A stretch of DNA of 64,000 bases from Gilliamella sp. Occ3-1 (GTDB lineage Bacteria > Pseudomonadota > Gammaproteobacteria > Enterobacterales > Orbaceae), in assembly GCF_001690655.1 (NCBI RefSeq), contig NZ_LZHQ01000030.1:1-64000 (forward strand). Direction: 5' to 3'. A program made the translations under genes and the position numbers. Position 1 is the first letter of the stretch, and every line of letters starts with the position of its first letter. Below the pieces are notes generated by a model, which had not been told where the DNA came from, did not search any database, and saw nothing but the letters and a program-made list of their open reading frames with translations. Of the stretch, positions 9,207-18,688 are shown piece by piece.

Positions 9207-10220
9207 ATGAGATCGGTGATGACTAATCAAAATAGTGTAAATTCTATTTCTGTTTCACATCTTTTAGAAGCTAATCCAGCTTTTTGTTGCCAGTTAGATG
9301 GTAAAGGTAAAGCGCTACCACTTAATGAACACAGTGAACCTTCAATTTCACAACCATTTTGGATTCATTTAGATTTTGCTAAACAAGAAACCATCAATTG
9401 GGTAAATAATACAAATCTAGTTCCAGATTTGATTAAAAATGAATTGCTAAAACCTAAGCAAATATCCAAGGAAATTCGTTTTGAGTCGGGTGTTTTAGTA
9501 GTTTTAAAAGGTGTTAATTTTGTTCCCAATGAGCTTCCCGATCCTATTGTTACCTTTCGTTTTTATATAACTGATAACATGATTATTTCAACACGGCATC
9601 AACAAATTTCGGCTATTGCTGAATTAAAAGATCATCTAGAAAAGGGAATTGGTCCTGTAGATGTGGCGGATTGGTTGATTCAAATGTCTGATTTAATTAG
9701 TGATCAAGTTAATTTATCTTTTGATAGTGTTCACAATAAAATCATTAAGTTAGAGGAATCGGTTTTAAACCAACGTATTTTTTCTTATAAAGAGATCGGT
9801 CGCGTTCGTAAACAGTTGATCGTCTTACGCCGATTGTTATCACCACAACGCGATATTTTTGTAAAAATTTCGACTGAAAGAATATCGTGGATTGACGATA
9901 ACGATCGCCAACGCTTGCATGATATTTCCTATCAACAAAATCATTATGTATCCGATATTGATAGCTGTTTATTAAGAATAGCTTCAATTATGGAACAAAT
10001 TAATAGCTTCTTGGCTGAATCAACCAATAAAAGAATCTATTTAATGTCACTCTTTACCATAATTTTTACACCCATTACGTTTTTAACCAGTTTGCTTGGT
10101 GTCAATTTAGCCGGCATTCCTTTTAGTAGCGAAGGTTGGTCTTTTGTTGGGTTGATATTACTGCTTGTTATTATTTGTGTTATTTCAGTTATTTGGCTTA
10201 AATATAAAAAATGGTGGTAA
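9207..10220 (+). CDS. zntB: Zinc transporter ZntB (CorA superfamily)
   Basis: This is an inner-membrane divalent metal transporter of the CorA superfamily, ZntB type. The 337 residues comprise a long soluble N-terminal domain with coiled helices (DLISDQVNLSFDSVHNKIIK onward) and two C-terminal membrane helices. The CorA GxN motif appears as LLGVNLAGIPF between the helices, where ZntB proteins have a comparable sequence, and the chain ends in a short basic-aromatic tail. ATG 9207 and ATG 9219 are both possible starts and neither has a good ribosome site. CorA itself is the alternative, but the tail and loop favour ZntB. Confidence 0.85.
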   Translation: MRSVMTNQNSVNSISVSHLLEANPAFCCQLDGKGKALPLNEHSEPSISQPFWIHLDFAKQETINWVNNTNLVPDLIKNELLKPKQISKEIRFESGVLVVLKGVNFVPNELPDPIVTFRFYITDNMIISTRHQQISAIAELKDHLEKGIGPVDVADWLIQMSDLISDQVNLSFDSVHNKIIKLEESVLNQRIFSYKEIGRVRKQLIVLRRLLSPQRDIFVKISTERISWIDDNDRQRLHDISYQQNHYVSDIDSCLLRIASIMEQINSFLAESTNKRIYLMSLFTIIFTPITFLTSLLGVNLAGIPFSSEGWSFVGLILLLVIICVISVIWLKYKKWW

Positions 10221-10292
10221 TTGGGCTAATCTTTTTTGTAAAAAACGAATAACCGTTTATAATTTTGGTATTTTTTATGAATAATTGTTGTT

Positions 10293-12185
10293 ATGCGATC
10301 TAATCAGCCCTATCGTTTATTTATTGCCGAAAAGCCCAGCTTAGCAAGGGCTATCGCTGACGTATTACCTAAACCTCATCAAAAAGGTAATGGTTTTATT
10401 AAAGCAAGTAATGGTGATGTGGTTAGTTGGTGTATTGGTCATCTCCTTGAGCAAGCTACACCAGAAGTTTATGATCCTCGATATAAAAAATGGGTGATTA
10501 ATGATTTACCCATAGTGCCTGAAAAATGGATATTAATGCCTAAAGGCAATACAGAAAAACAATTTAATATTTTAGTAAATTTGATTAAGTCAGCAGAGCA
10601 GATAGTACATGCTGGTGACCCAGATAGGGAAGGGCAGTTGCTAGTAGATGAAGTTTTAAATTATTGTCAATTATCACCAGATAAACGCAAAGCAATTCAA
10701 CGCTGTTTAATTAGCGATTTGAATGCTAGCGCGGTTGAAAAATCATTGCAACAATTACGTAACAATCAAGATTTTATTCCTTTATCAACCTCGGCATTAG
10801 CAAGAGCTCGAGCCGATTGGCTATATGGCATTAATATGAGTCGTCTTTGTACCATTGTTGGTCAAAAAAACGGTTATCGAGGTGTTTTATCAATTGGGCG
10901 AGTACAAACCCCTATTTTAGGGTTAGTGGTTAGACGAGATTTAGAGATAGCGCAATTTGCACCTAAACCATTTTATGAAGTTTTTGCAGTGCTACAAACC
11001 AAAAATAATGAAATTTTCAAAGCCAAATGGCAACCTAGCGAAGCTTGCGCGCCTTACCAGGATGAAGAAGGGCGTGTTTTAGTTAAAAAATTGGCCGAAA
11101 ATGTTTGTCAGCGTATTAATAATCAATCAGGAACAATTGATAAAGTTAGCAATAAAAAGAAAGAACTTGCGCCACCAATGCCATTTAATTTATCGGCACT
11201 GCAAATTGAGATGGCTAAAAAAAATGGGCTGAGCGCTCAAGATGTGCTTGATATTTGTCAATCGTTATATGAAAAACACAAATTAATTACCTATCCAAGA
11301 TCAGACTGTCGCTTTTTGCCTGAAGAACACTTGAAACAAATTATAGGTGTAAAGTCTGCCATTGAAAATAATTGCCCAGAATTGCAAACCGCAATTAGTA
11401 ATGCTAATTATACTTTACGCACTAAAGCTTGGAATGATAAAAAAGTAGAGGCGCACCACGCTATTATTCCGACGTTGCGTAAAGCTAAAATGGAAAACTT
11501 AACTGATAATGAAAAGGCGGTTTATCAAGTTGTGGCAACGCAATATTTAGCTCAATTTTATCCAGCATATAAATATGCTGAATTGCAAATTGATGTTGAT
11601 ATCCAAGGTGGAAAATTTATTTCTAAAGCTAACCAAATGCTTGATGAAGGTTGGAAGGTTTTATTTAGAACTAAAAACTTTCAAGCTCAAACCGATATTG
11701 ATGATAATGAAAGTAATGGTTTATTAACTAAATTAGTTAAAAAGGGCGAAACAGTGCAATGTATTGATACTGAACTGGTTAGCAAAGAAACCCAACCACC
11801 AAGGCCATTTACCGATGCAACATTGTTGTCTGCGATGACAGGGATTGCCAGATTTGTTAAAGATCCCGAAATTAAAAAAATACTACGCGAAACAGATGGT
11901 TTAGGTACAGAAGCAACAAGGGCAAGTATTATAGAATTGTTATTTAAACGTCAATTTTTAACTCGTCAAGGCAAAGCAATTCGCTCAACCGAGGTAGGTA
12001 AAAATCTGATTTTATCACTACCAGATATAATGTCGATGCCAGATATTACTGCCCATTGGGAATTGCAATTAAATGAAATTAGCAAAAAAGAGTTTTCGTA
12101 TCAACAATTTATGCATCAACTTAATTTATCACTGTTAGATCTTGTTAATCAGTTAAAAAATGCAAGATTGAATATTCAAGGTTAA
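10293..12185 (+). CDS. topB: DNA topoisomerase III
   Basis: This type IA topoisomerase decatenates and relaxes DNA through a 5'-phosphotyrosine link. The Toprim domain starts at once with YRLFIAEKPSLARAIADVLP, and the metal-binding DPDREG motif follows in HAGDPDREGQLLVDEVL. The active tyrosine is Tyr334 in LITYPRSDCRFLP. The 630 residues are slightly shorter than the E. coli enzyme, mainly in the C-terminal tail. No clear ribosome site is visible. A strong hairpin follows the stop codon. Confidence 0.95.
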   Translation: MRSNQPYRLFIAEKPSLARAIADVLPKPHQKGNGFIKASNGDVVSWCIGHLLEQATPEVYDPRYKKWVINDLPIVPEKWILMPKGNTEKQFNILVNLIKSAEQIVHAGDPDREGQLLVDEVLNYCQLSPDKRKAIQRCLISDLNASAVEKSLQQLRNNQDFIPLSTSALARARADWLYGINMSRLCTIVGQKNGYRGVLSIGRVQTPILGLVVRRDLEIAQFAPKPFYEVFAVLQTKNNEIFKAKWQPSEACAPYQDEEGRVLVKKLAENVCQRINNQSGTIDKVSNKKKELAPPMPFNLSALQIEMAKKNGLSAQDVLDICQSLYEKHKLITYPRSDCRFLPEEHLKQIIGVKSAIENNCPELQTAISNANYTLRTKAWNDKKVEAHHAIIPTLRKAKMENLTDNEKAVYQVVATQYLAQFYPAYKYAELQIDVDIQGGKFISKANQMLDEGWKVLFRTKNFQAQTDIDDNESNGLLTKLVKKGETVQCIDTELVSKETQPPRPFTDATLLSAMTGIARFVKDPEIKKILRETDGLGTEATRASIIELLFKRQFLTRQGKAIRSTEVGKNLILSLPDIMSMPDITAHWELQLNEISKKEFSYQQFMHQLNLSLLDLVNQLKNARLNIQG

Positions 12186-12194
12186 TCTCCATAT

Positions 12195-12238
12195 AATAAA
12201 TAGGATGAACAGTAGTAATACTGTTCATCCTATTTATT
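12195..12238. terminator. Bidirectional terminator between topB and the next gene
   Basis: There is a perfect 18-bp inverted repeat (arms 12195-12212 and 12221-12238, core TAGGATGAACAG) with an 8-base loop and AT-rich outer arms. It lies between convergent genes, so it can serve both directions. Confidence 0.75.
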
Positions 12239-12295
12239 AATATAATCATATTACAGACTAGCTGAATAATAATTTTAAATTTGTTGACGATTTTG

Positions 12296-12973
12296 TTATT
12301 TTTTTTGCTCGGTTGTTTCTTCTAAAATATCGGTGTTCAATCTATTTTTCTCTTTGGTTATTTTGGCTAACTCATTATTTGCTCTTTGTAAAAAGTTCTT
12401 ATCTTTTAGAATTGAAAAATAGGTTTTTAGACGTTTAATTGGTTCTATAGCAAAACGAAATAGAGCTATAATTATGATAAAGCTTGTCAAAATAGCAATA
12501 ATAACATTAATTATCCAAGGTGAGCTCACGGCCGTAATAACGTTAGATAGCAACATAATTAATGCGACAATAAATGCAATACCACTAAATACAACTTCTT
12601 TAATTAAATAGGGCTTAAGTGGTGTAATACGATTTTGTGTAATTTTAAAGTAGTGCGTTAATAAGTCTAATTGAGTGAGTTCAATAAGATTATGAGCATC
12701 AGCATTTACTAGTGAAATAGCGATACTTTCTTTATCGATATTACCAGCTTGATAAAAACAGACTTTTTCCCAAATTAGTTTCTTTTTTATATTATTTAAA
12801 TAATCTATTTGATATTTGGGTTGAGGTGTTTTCCCTAAAATATCGGCATATTTAATAATATTATCAAAATAGTCATTTTGAGTACGTTTTTTTAAAATAA
12901 ATATGGCAAAAGAAAGTACAAAAATAATTACCAAATTGAACCAATTATCATGGAGTAATTCAGATAGTTCCAT
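12296..12973 (-). CDS. Membrane protein of unknown function
   Basis: I do not recognise the family. The 225-residue product has one N-terminal membrane helix (about 12-28), a soluble part of roughly 90 residues rich in charged and aromatic residues, a pair of helices at about 125-147 and 153-175, and a basic, coiled-coil-prone tail (ELAKITKEKNRLNTDILEET). It is a single gene, convergent with topB and divergent from mgtA with a 700-bp gap. Nothing in the context points to a function. Confidence 0.7.
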   Translation of the reverse strand: MELSELLHDNWFNLVIIFVLSFAIFILKKRTQNDYFDNIIKYADILGKTPQPKYQIDYLNNIKKKLIWEKVCFYQAGNIDKESIAISLVNADAHNLIELTQLDLLTHYFKITQNRITPLKPYLIKEVVFSGIAFIVALIMLLSNVITAVSSPWIINVIIAILTSFIIIIALFRFAIEPIKRLKTYFSILKDKNFLQRANNELAKITKEKNRLNTDILEETTEQKK

Positions 12974-13679
12974 TTTAAATATTCACGTTAATTAATAGTG
13001 CAGTAATTGTATCTTATATTAGGTAGTAGGGGTATCTGTTCTAAATGAAAATGAAGATAAAAGCGCCGATAAGTGCTGTTTTTCAACAACTGTGTTTCTT
13101 TTTTTGTTAGATGGGTTGACTTCTTCATCCTAAAGGCGTATAAAGAGCCCGCCTTTTGAGCTTTTCTTCCTTTTTTAGCTATTTGGAAGTTAAAAACGAG
13201 GGTGAAGGGAAGTTGAAATATAAAGTGAAGAGTTCAATTTACAGGAGAAATATGGACACTCAATCGGGTCACCCCAAGACTAGGGGAGACAAATTTAAAC
13301 ACATCATTATCGGTTAATGAACCTGTCTAAATAACCATTTTTTCAGTTCACAAACCGAAATTGATAAAACGGTAACGGTGAACGATATGTATTTTTTTAC
13401 ACGCTATCACACAAATTCAAAACACCAATGCGCGCAAAGTTTAATGGTGCGTGTTTTACATCTTTCAGAAAAACATTTAGAACCACCGAGTTGTATCTAA
13501 ATTCTTAATTAATTCTGTTGCTAATTAAATTTAATGCTAAGCCCAAGCTATACAAAATAGCTTTACAGGCTAATTTTGCTATGCACTAAATTTTAGCTAA
13601 TCACAAAATTTAATTATTTATTGTTATTTAGTAACAATAAGTTGGCCTACTTTTGCCAAAATTATGAATATAGGTACTT
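12974..13679. other. 706-bp region without a recognised gene
   Basis: This is the upstream region of mgtA. It holds two short frames: 13253-13318 (21 codons before the stop, ATG preceded by AGGAGA; starts MDTQSGHPKTRGDKF) and 13387-13500 (37 codons; MYFFTRYHTN to PPSCI). Neither is recognised and neither resembles the proline-rich MgtL leader. The last 175 bases before mgtA are very AT-rich, with short inverted repeats such as TTGTTA...TAACAA at 13620-13637. No M-box-type Mg2+ riboswitch or clear PhoP box was found by eye. Confidence 0.4.
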
Positions 13680-16391
13680 ATGATGACAAAAAATACATCA
13701 AAAACTAAAGCACAAAATAGTGTGGATATTAAAGCTATCAACGAAGCCCAAAGTAGTCTTGATAGTATTTTAGCTAAATTTCAATCTAGCCTTTCAGGAT
13801 TAACACAAGAAAGTGCAAAGTCGAGAATTGAAACATATGGAAAAAATGAAGTCGCACGCGAAAAGGTACCATCAGTTTTAATACAACTATTAATGGCGTT
13901 TAATAATCCATTTATATTTGTATTATTAGCGTTAGCTATTGTCAGTTTTGTGACTGATTTTTGGTTACCTTTGCAAAATGGTGAAGAGACAGATTTAACC
14001 AGTATTATCATTATTCTAACTATGGTATCACTGAGTGGATTATTGCGTTTTTGGCAGGAATTTAGATCGAACAAAGCGGCTGAAGCGTTAAAATCGATGA
14101 TTCGCACAACAGCAACGGTGCTAAGACGTGCGCATAAAGATATGAGCCCAGAACGTATTGAGATTCCATTAAGTGAAATTGTTCCTGGAGATATTGTTTA
14201 CTTGTCGGCTGGAGACATGATCCCGGCAGATATTCGATTGATTGAATCTCGGGATTTATTTGTTAGCCAAGCTGTATTAACAGGCGAATCGATTCCTGTT
14301 GAAAAGTACGACACATTAGGTGCTGTAACACAAAAAACATCCGATAATATTGAAACATCAAACATCAACAAAGATAATTTGCTTGATGTTAATAACATTT
14401 GTTACATGGGAACAAACGTTGTTAGTGGAACCGCCACAGCCATTGTTGTTGCAACAGGGGGGGATACTCATTTTGGCTCATTGGCAAAATCAATTGTAGG
14501 ATCTCGTGCTGAAACTTCGTTTGATCGTGGTGTTAATAGCGTTAGTTGGTTGCTTATTCGATTTATGCTAATTATGGTGCCAATTGTATTTTTTATTAAT
14601 GGTTTTTCAAAAAATGATTGGGGCGATGCTGCGCTTTTTGCATTAGCCGTGGCCGTTGGCTTGACGCCAGAAATGTTACCAATGATTGTGAGCGCTAATC
14701 TAGCAAAAGGCGCTGTTGGTATGGCAAAACGTAAAGTGGTTGTTAAAAGGCTCAACGCAATCCAAAATTTTGGGGCGATGGATATTTTATGCACTGACAA
14801 AACGGGGACATTAACACAAGATAAAATCATTTTAGAGCATCACCTTGATATAAAAGGTCAAGTCGATTCATCTGTTTTGGAACTTGCATGGCTTAACAGT
14901 TATTATCAAAGCGGTATGAAAAACTTAATGGATAAAGCGATTATTCGTTTTGCCGAAGAAAAGACCAGTATGAAAAAGGTTGGTGTTAGCTTATATAAAA
15001 AAATTGATGAATTACCATTTGATTTTGTACGCCGACGTTTATCGGTGGTAGTACAAAATGGTGATGATAACCATTTGATGATTTGTAAAGGCGCAGTTGA
15101 AGAAATGCTGTCTATTGCTAGTTACGTTTATGAAAATGGCGAATATTTACCATTAAATGATGAACGTAAACAAGCCTTGATCGCATTAGCACATGAATAT
15201 AATAAAGAAGGCTTTAGAGTGTTAGCCGTTGGCGTAAAAAATATTCCGGCAAGTGAAACAAAACCACAATACACCGTGCAGGACGAAACTGCGCTCGCCA
15301 TTCGTGGCTTTTTAACTTTTTTAGATCCACCAAAAGAAAGCGCATTCGAAGCTATTTCAGCATTGAATGAGCATGGTGTGGGAGTTAAAGTTTTAACCGG
15401 TGATAACGAAATCATCACTATTAAAGTTTGTCGAGAAGTTGGTTTAGAACCTGGCACGCCATTACTTGGCACTGAAATTGAAAAAATGGATGATGCCGAG
15501 CTAAAAAAACAGATCGAACAGCACACTATTTTTGCGAAATTAACACCGTTGCAAAAATCGCGAATTATTCGATTGTTGCAAGATAATGGGCATACTGTTG
15601 GTTTTTTAGGCGATGGTATTAACGATGCACCAGCACTTCGCGATGCCGATGTAGGGATTTCGGTAGATACTGCAACCGACATCGCTAAAGAATCTGCTGA
15701 TATTATTTTACTTGAAAAAAGCCTAATGGTTTTAGAAGAAGGTGTAATATGTGGCCGCGAGACCTTTGGCAATATCATGAAATATCTAAACATGACAGCA
15801 AGTTCTAATTTTGGCAATATTTTTTCAGTATTGGTTGCTAGTGCGTTTCTACCATTTTTACCTATGCTAGCGATACATTTACTTATTCAAAACTTATTGT
15901 ATGATATTTCACAACTCTCATTGCCATGGGACAAAATGGACAATGAATTTTTACAAAAACCACGTAAATGGAATGCGTTGAACATTAGACGTTTTATGAT
16001 TTGGATTGGACCCACATCGTCTATTTTTGATATCACAACTTACGCATTAATGTGGTTTGTATTTAGTGCTAATAGTGTTGAAGCTCAATCACTATTTCAT
16101 TCAGGATGGTTTATTGAAGGGTTATTATCGCAAACTTTGGTTGTGCACATGCTAAGAACACAAAAAATTCCATTTGTGCAAAGCACGGCGGCATTTCCTG
16201 TTATTGTGATGACTTTGTTAGTTATGGCTATTGGTATTTATATTCCGTTTTCTCCACTAAGTGGGTTAATTGGACTACAACCATTACCTTGGTCATACTT
16301 TCCATGGCTTTTAGCAACCCTATTTAGCTATTGCTGCGTTGCACAATTAATGAAACGTATCTATATCAAACGTTTTGGACAATGGTTTTAA
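13680..16391 (+). CDS. mgtA: Magnesium-importing P-type ATPase MgtA
   Basis: This is an inner-membrane type IIIB P-type ATPase that brings in Mg2+. The 903-residue protein has the usual order: N-terminal cation ATPase domain, actuator TGES in AVLTGESIPVEKYD, phosphorylation site DKTGTLTQD with Asp373, the nucleotide domain, hinge GDGINDAPALRDADVGISV, and C-terminal membrane helices. The P-ATPase membrane motif reads GLTPEMLPMIV, as in MgtA/MgtB. ATG 13680 or 13683 may be the start. It stands alone and is followed by a hairpin terminator; the long 5' region suggests leader-based control, which I could not demonstrate. Confidence 0.95.
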   Translation: MMTKNTSKTKAQNSVDIKAINEAQSSLDSILAKFQSSLSGLTQESAKSRIETYGKNEVAREKVPSVLIQLLMAFNNPFIFVLLALAIVSFVTDFWLPLQNGEETDLTSIIIILTMVSLSGLLRFWQEFRSNKAAEALKSMIRTTATVLRRAHKDMSPERIEIPLSEIVPGDIVYLSAGDMIPADIRLIESRDLFVSQAVLTGESIPVEKYDTLGAVTQKTSDNIETSNINKDNLLDVNNICYMGTNVVSGTATAIVVATGGDTHFGSLAKSIVGSRAETSFDRGVNSVSWLLIRFMLIMVPIVFFINGFSKNDWGDAALFALAVAVGLTPEMLPMIVSANLAKGAVGMAKRKVVVKRLNAIQNFGAMDILCTDKTGTLTQDKIILEHHLDIKGQVDSSVLELAWLNSYYQSGMKNLMDKAIIRFAEEKTSMKKVGVSLYKKIDELPFDFVRRRLSVVVQNGDDNHLMICKGAVEEMLSIASYVYENGEYLPLNDERKQALIALAHEYNKEGFRVLAVGVKNIPASETKPQYTVQDETALAIRGFLTFLDPPKESAFEAISALNEHGVGVKVLTGDNEIITIKVCREVGLEPGTPLLGTEIEKMDDAELKKQIEQHTIFAKLTPLQKSRIIRLLQDNGHTVGFLGDGINDAPALRDADVGISVDTATDIAKESADIILLEKSLMVLEEGVICGRETFGNIMKYLNMTASSNFGNIFSVLVASAFLPFLPMLAIHLLIQNLLYDISQLSLPWDKMDNEFLQKPRKWNALNIRRFMIWIGPTSSIFDITTYALMWFVFSANSVEAQSLFHSGWFIEGLLSQTLVVHMLRTQKIPFVQSTAAFPVIVMTLLVMAIGIYIPFSPLSGLIGLQPLPWSYFPWLLATLFSYCCVAQLMKRIYIKRFGQWF

Positions 16392-16402
16392 TTAACTAAT
16401 AA

Positions 16403-16432
16403 TAGCTAAGTGATACTGATATCGCTTAGCTA
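16403..16432 (+). terminator. Hairpin after mgtA
   Basis: There is a 13-bp stem (TAGCTAAGTGATA paired with TATCGCTTAGCTA, one G-T pair) with a CTGA loop, 12 bases after the mgtA stop. The U tract is weak (AATTTAAG). Confidence 0.55.
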
Positions 16433-16507
16433 ATTTAAGAAGTATGTATTCAAAAAATACTAAAAATCAAAATATTAAATATAAAATAATAACAAAGGAA
16501 ATAATCT

Positions 16508-16588
16508 ATGAAAACACCACATAAAAATTTAATTATGCTAATCAAAAGCCGAAAACAAAAAAAAGCTCAAGCACAATTAACTAATTGA
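16508..16588 (+). CDS. Possible 26-residue basic peptide
   Basis: The short frame MKTPHKNLIMLIKSRKQKKA (then QAQLTN) starts with ATG preceded by AAAGGA at a good distance, lies between the mgtA hairpin and a strong rho-independent terminator, and is Lys/Arg-rich. Own ribosome site plus own terminator make translation plausible. I do not recognise it, and it is not MgtS-like (no membrane segment). It might also be just part of a small RNA. Confidence 0.4.
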   Translation: MKTPHKNLIMLIKSRKQKKAQAQLTN

Positions 16589-16631
16589 ATATAAAATAAT
16601 TAGCGCAAGAATTTTAAGTTAACACATAATA

Positions 16632-16656
16632 AAAAACCCCAATTATTGGGGTTTTT
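16632..16656 (+). terminator. Rho-independent terminator
   Basis: AAAAACCCC pairs perfectly with GGGGTTTTT around a 7-base loop and is followed by GTTT. It ends the short transcription unit at 16508 and could also serve ydcH, which converges on it. Confidence 0.8.
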
Positions 16657-16726
16657 GTTTAATCGTTTATTATTTTAAAATAAAACGATTAATTAAAATA
16701 ATTACAAATTATAGGTAATTAAAAGT

Positions 16727-16948
16727 TTAGCTAATTTCAGACGCTTTTTTTAAAATTTCATGAATTTCGTCTTTAATTTTAAGTTTCTGTTTTTTCAATG
16801 CCTCTATCGTTTCAGCGGTATTGACAATAATTCCAGATTCAATGTTTTTAATTTTTTGGTCGAGCTCATTATGTTGGGCGAACAATTTTTGAAAACGTAG
16901 ATCGGTATTTTTTAATTTAGAAATTAATTCTCGATATTCTGGAAACAT
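16727..16948 (-). CDS. ydcH: YdcH family protein (DUF465)
   Basis: A 73-residue all-helical protein of unknown function, related to E. coli YdcH. The start MFPEYRELISKLKNTDLRFQ is close to the E. coli sequence, as is the middle KKQKLKIKDEI. An excellent ribosome site (AAGGAGG on the minus strand) stands five bases before the ATG. The family is predicted to form coiled-coil dimers. No operon partners are visible. Confidence 0.92.
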   Translation of the reverse strand: MFPEYRELISKLKNTDLRFQKLFAQHNELDQKIKNIESGIIVNTAETIEALKKQKLKIKDEIHEILKKASEIS

Positions 16949-17116
16949 AGTGCCTCCTTATATGGGTTAGATAAAATAATAACAATAGCAGCTATTGCTA
17001 ATTCAGAATACAATATTATTTGTAGCTTTAATAGAAAAATTGTTTTAATGGCTAAATATATTTTTATAACAAAACTATTTTAATTACAAAGTAAAAAATA
17101 AAAAGGGAGTTATTCC

Positions 17117-18640
17117 ATGAGTGAGTCGATTGTAATTGCCAAAAGTCATGGCAAAGATTTATCAATTATATCAGCATTAGCTAATCGCCATGGTTTAATT
17201 ACTGGCGCAACTGGTACAGGTAAAACAGTGACATTACAAAGAATGGCAGAAGGTTTTTCAAAAATAGGTGTACCTGTCTTTCTTGCTGATGTTAAAGGTG
17301 ACCTAACTGGGATTGGTGAAAAAGGCATATTAACTGAAAAACTACAAGCTCGTTTAGCGAGTATTGAAGTTGATAATTGGCAACCAGACTTGTCACCGAT
17401 TGAATTATGGGATGTTTTTGCTGAAAAAGGGATCCCCGTTCGTAGCACTGTGTCAGATATAGGGCCTATTTTGCTTGGTCAGTTACTCGATTTAAATAAC
17501 GTTCAAGCAGGGGTTTTACAGTTAGTATTTAAAATTGCTGATGATAATGGTTTATTATTAATTGATTTTAAAGATCTTCGAGCATTAATACAATTTGTTG
17601 GTGATAACGCTAAAAAATTTACCACACAATATGGAAACATTTCATTATCGTCAATTGGCGCAATTCAACGTGGATTGTTAACTCTAGAACAACAAGGTGC
17701 CGAATTTTTCCTTGGTGAACCAATGCTTAACATTCAAGATTTAATCCAAGTTAATCCTGAAGGTTACGGTATAATTAACATCTTATCGGCCGAAAAGTTA
17801 TATAACTCTCCAAAATTATATTCAGTCTTTTTATTATGGTTATTGTCAGAACTTTTTGAACACTTGCCAGAAGTAGGTGATCTTGATAAGCCTAAATTTG
17901 TCTTCTTTTTTGACGAAGCTCACTTACTTTTTAATGACATTTCGCCTGCATTATTAGCAAAAATAGAACAAGTGGTGCGTTTAATTCGCTCTAAAGGGGT
18001 AGGAATTTATTTTTCTTCTCAGAATCCGAGTGATATTCCTGATACAGTTTTAGGGCAATTAGGTAATCGGGTGCAACATGCCTTACGTGCATTTACCCCA
18101 AAAGATCAAAAAGCTGTAAAAACGGCCGCCCAAACTATGCGTGCCAATCCAAGTTTTGATACTGAAAAAGCAATAATGGAATTAGGCGTTGGCGAAGCAC
18201 TTATATCGTTTTTAGATGAAAAAGGTCGCCCAAACATGGTTGAACGCGGTTATATTATTGCACCGCGTTCAAAAATGGGGCCAATGTCGCCAGAAGATCA
18301 ATCAACTATTATTCGCCAATCTTGTTTTTACAACAAATACGCACAAACCATAGATCGACAATCCGCTTATGAAATACTGAAAAATGGATTTTCTTTAAAT
18401 AACCAATCCGATCAAAACAGCAATGGTAGCGATACAAAAATAGACGATGATAAAAATAATATACAAAATAATGGTGGATTGCTAAATTTTTTAAGCACAT
18501 TCCTTTTTGGTACTAAGGGGTCAAGAGGTGGACAACACGATGGTATCACCCAAAAAATAGCCAAAAGCGCAATAAGGCAAGTTGTTAATCAAATCGGCAA
18601 ACAGATCACCCGCGGTATATTAGGTGGTTTAAAAAAATAA
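17117..18640 (+). CDS. yjgR: YjgR-type HerA-like ATPase (DUF853)
   Basis: This is a predicted P-loop ATPase of the HerA/FtsK-like superfamily, function unproven. The 507-residue protein has Walker A GATGTGKT at 30-37, DVKGDLTG (typical of the DUF853 group), Walker [12 protein letters not shown], and the C-terminal [20 protein letters not shown] region with an Arg-rich element. A tail rich in Asn and Asp ([17 protein letters not shown]) links to a short basic C-terminus. AAAGGGAGTTATT precedes the ATG. It is followed 48 bases later by perM. Confidence 0.92.
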   Translation: MSESIVIAKSHGKDLSIISALANRHGLITGATGTGKTVTLQRMAEGFSKIGVPVFLADVKGDLTGIGEKGILTEKLQARLASIEVDNWQPDLSPIELWDVFAEKGIPVRSTVSDIGPILLGQLLDLNNVQAGVLQLVFKIADDNGLLLIDFKDLRALIQFVGDNAKKFTTQYGNISLSSIGAIQRGLLTLEQQGAEFFLGEPMLNIQDLIQVNPEGYGIINILSAEKLYNSPKLYSVFLLWLLSELFEHLPEVGDLDKPKFVFFFDEAHLLFNDISPALLAKIEQVVRLIRSKGVGIYFSSQNPSDIPDTVLGQLGNRVQHALRAFTPKDQKAVKTAAQTMRANPSFDTEKAIMELGVGEALISFLDEKGRPNMVERGYIIAPRSKMGPMSPEDQSTIIRQSCFYNKYAQTIDRQSAYEILKNGFSLNNQSDQNSNGSDTKIDDDKNNIQNNGGLLNFLSTFLFGTKGSRGGQHDGITQKIAKSAIRQVVNQIGKQITRGILGGLKK

Positions 18641-18688
18641 CCAAAACGAAGTTATTACTTAAAAAGTCAGCAAAATAGGAGTATTTTA

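Noticed and set aside
13387..13500. Small frame before mgtA as an MgtL-type leader peptide
   Set aside because: It lacks the short proline-rich pattern and ends 180 bases before mgtA; kept only as an unrecognised frame.
15128..15817. 229-codon minus-strand frame inside mgtA
   Set aside because: Antisense shadow of a strongly conserved ATPase domain, Ser/Pro-rich without structure.
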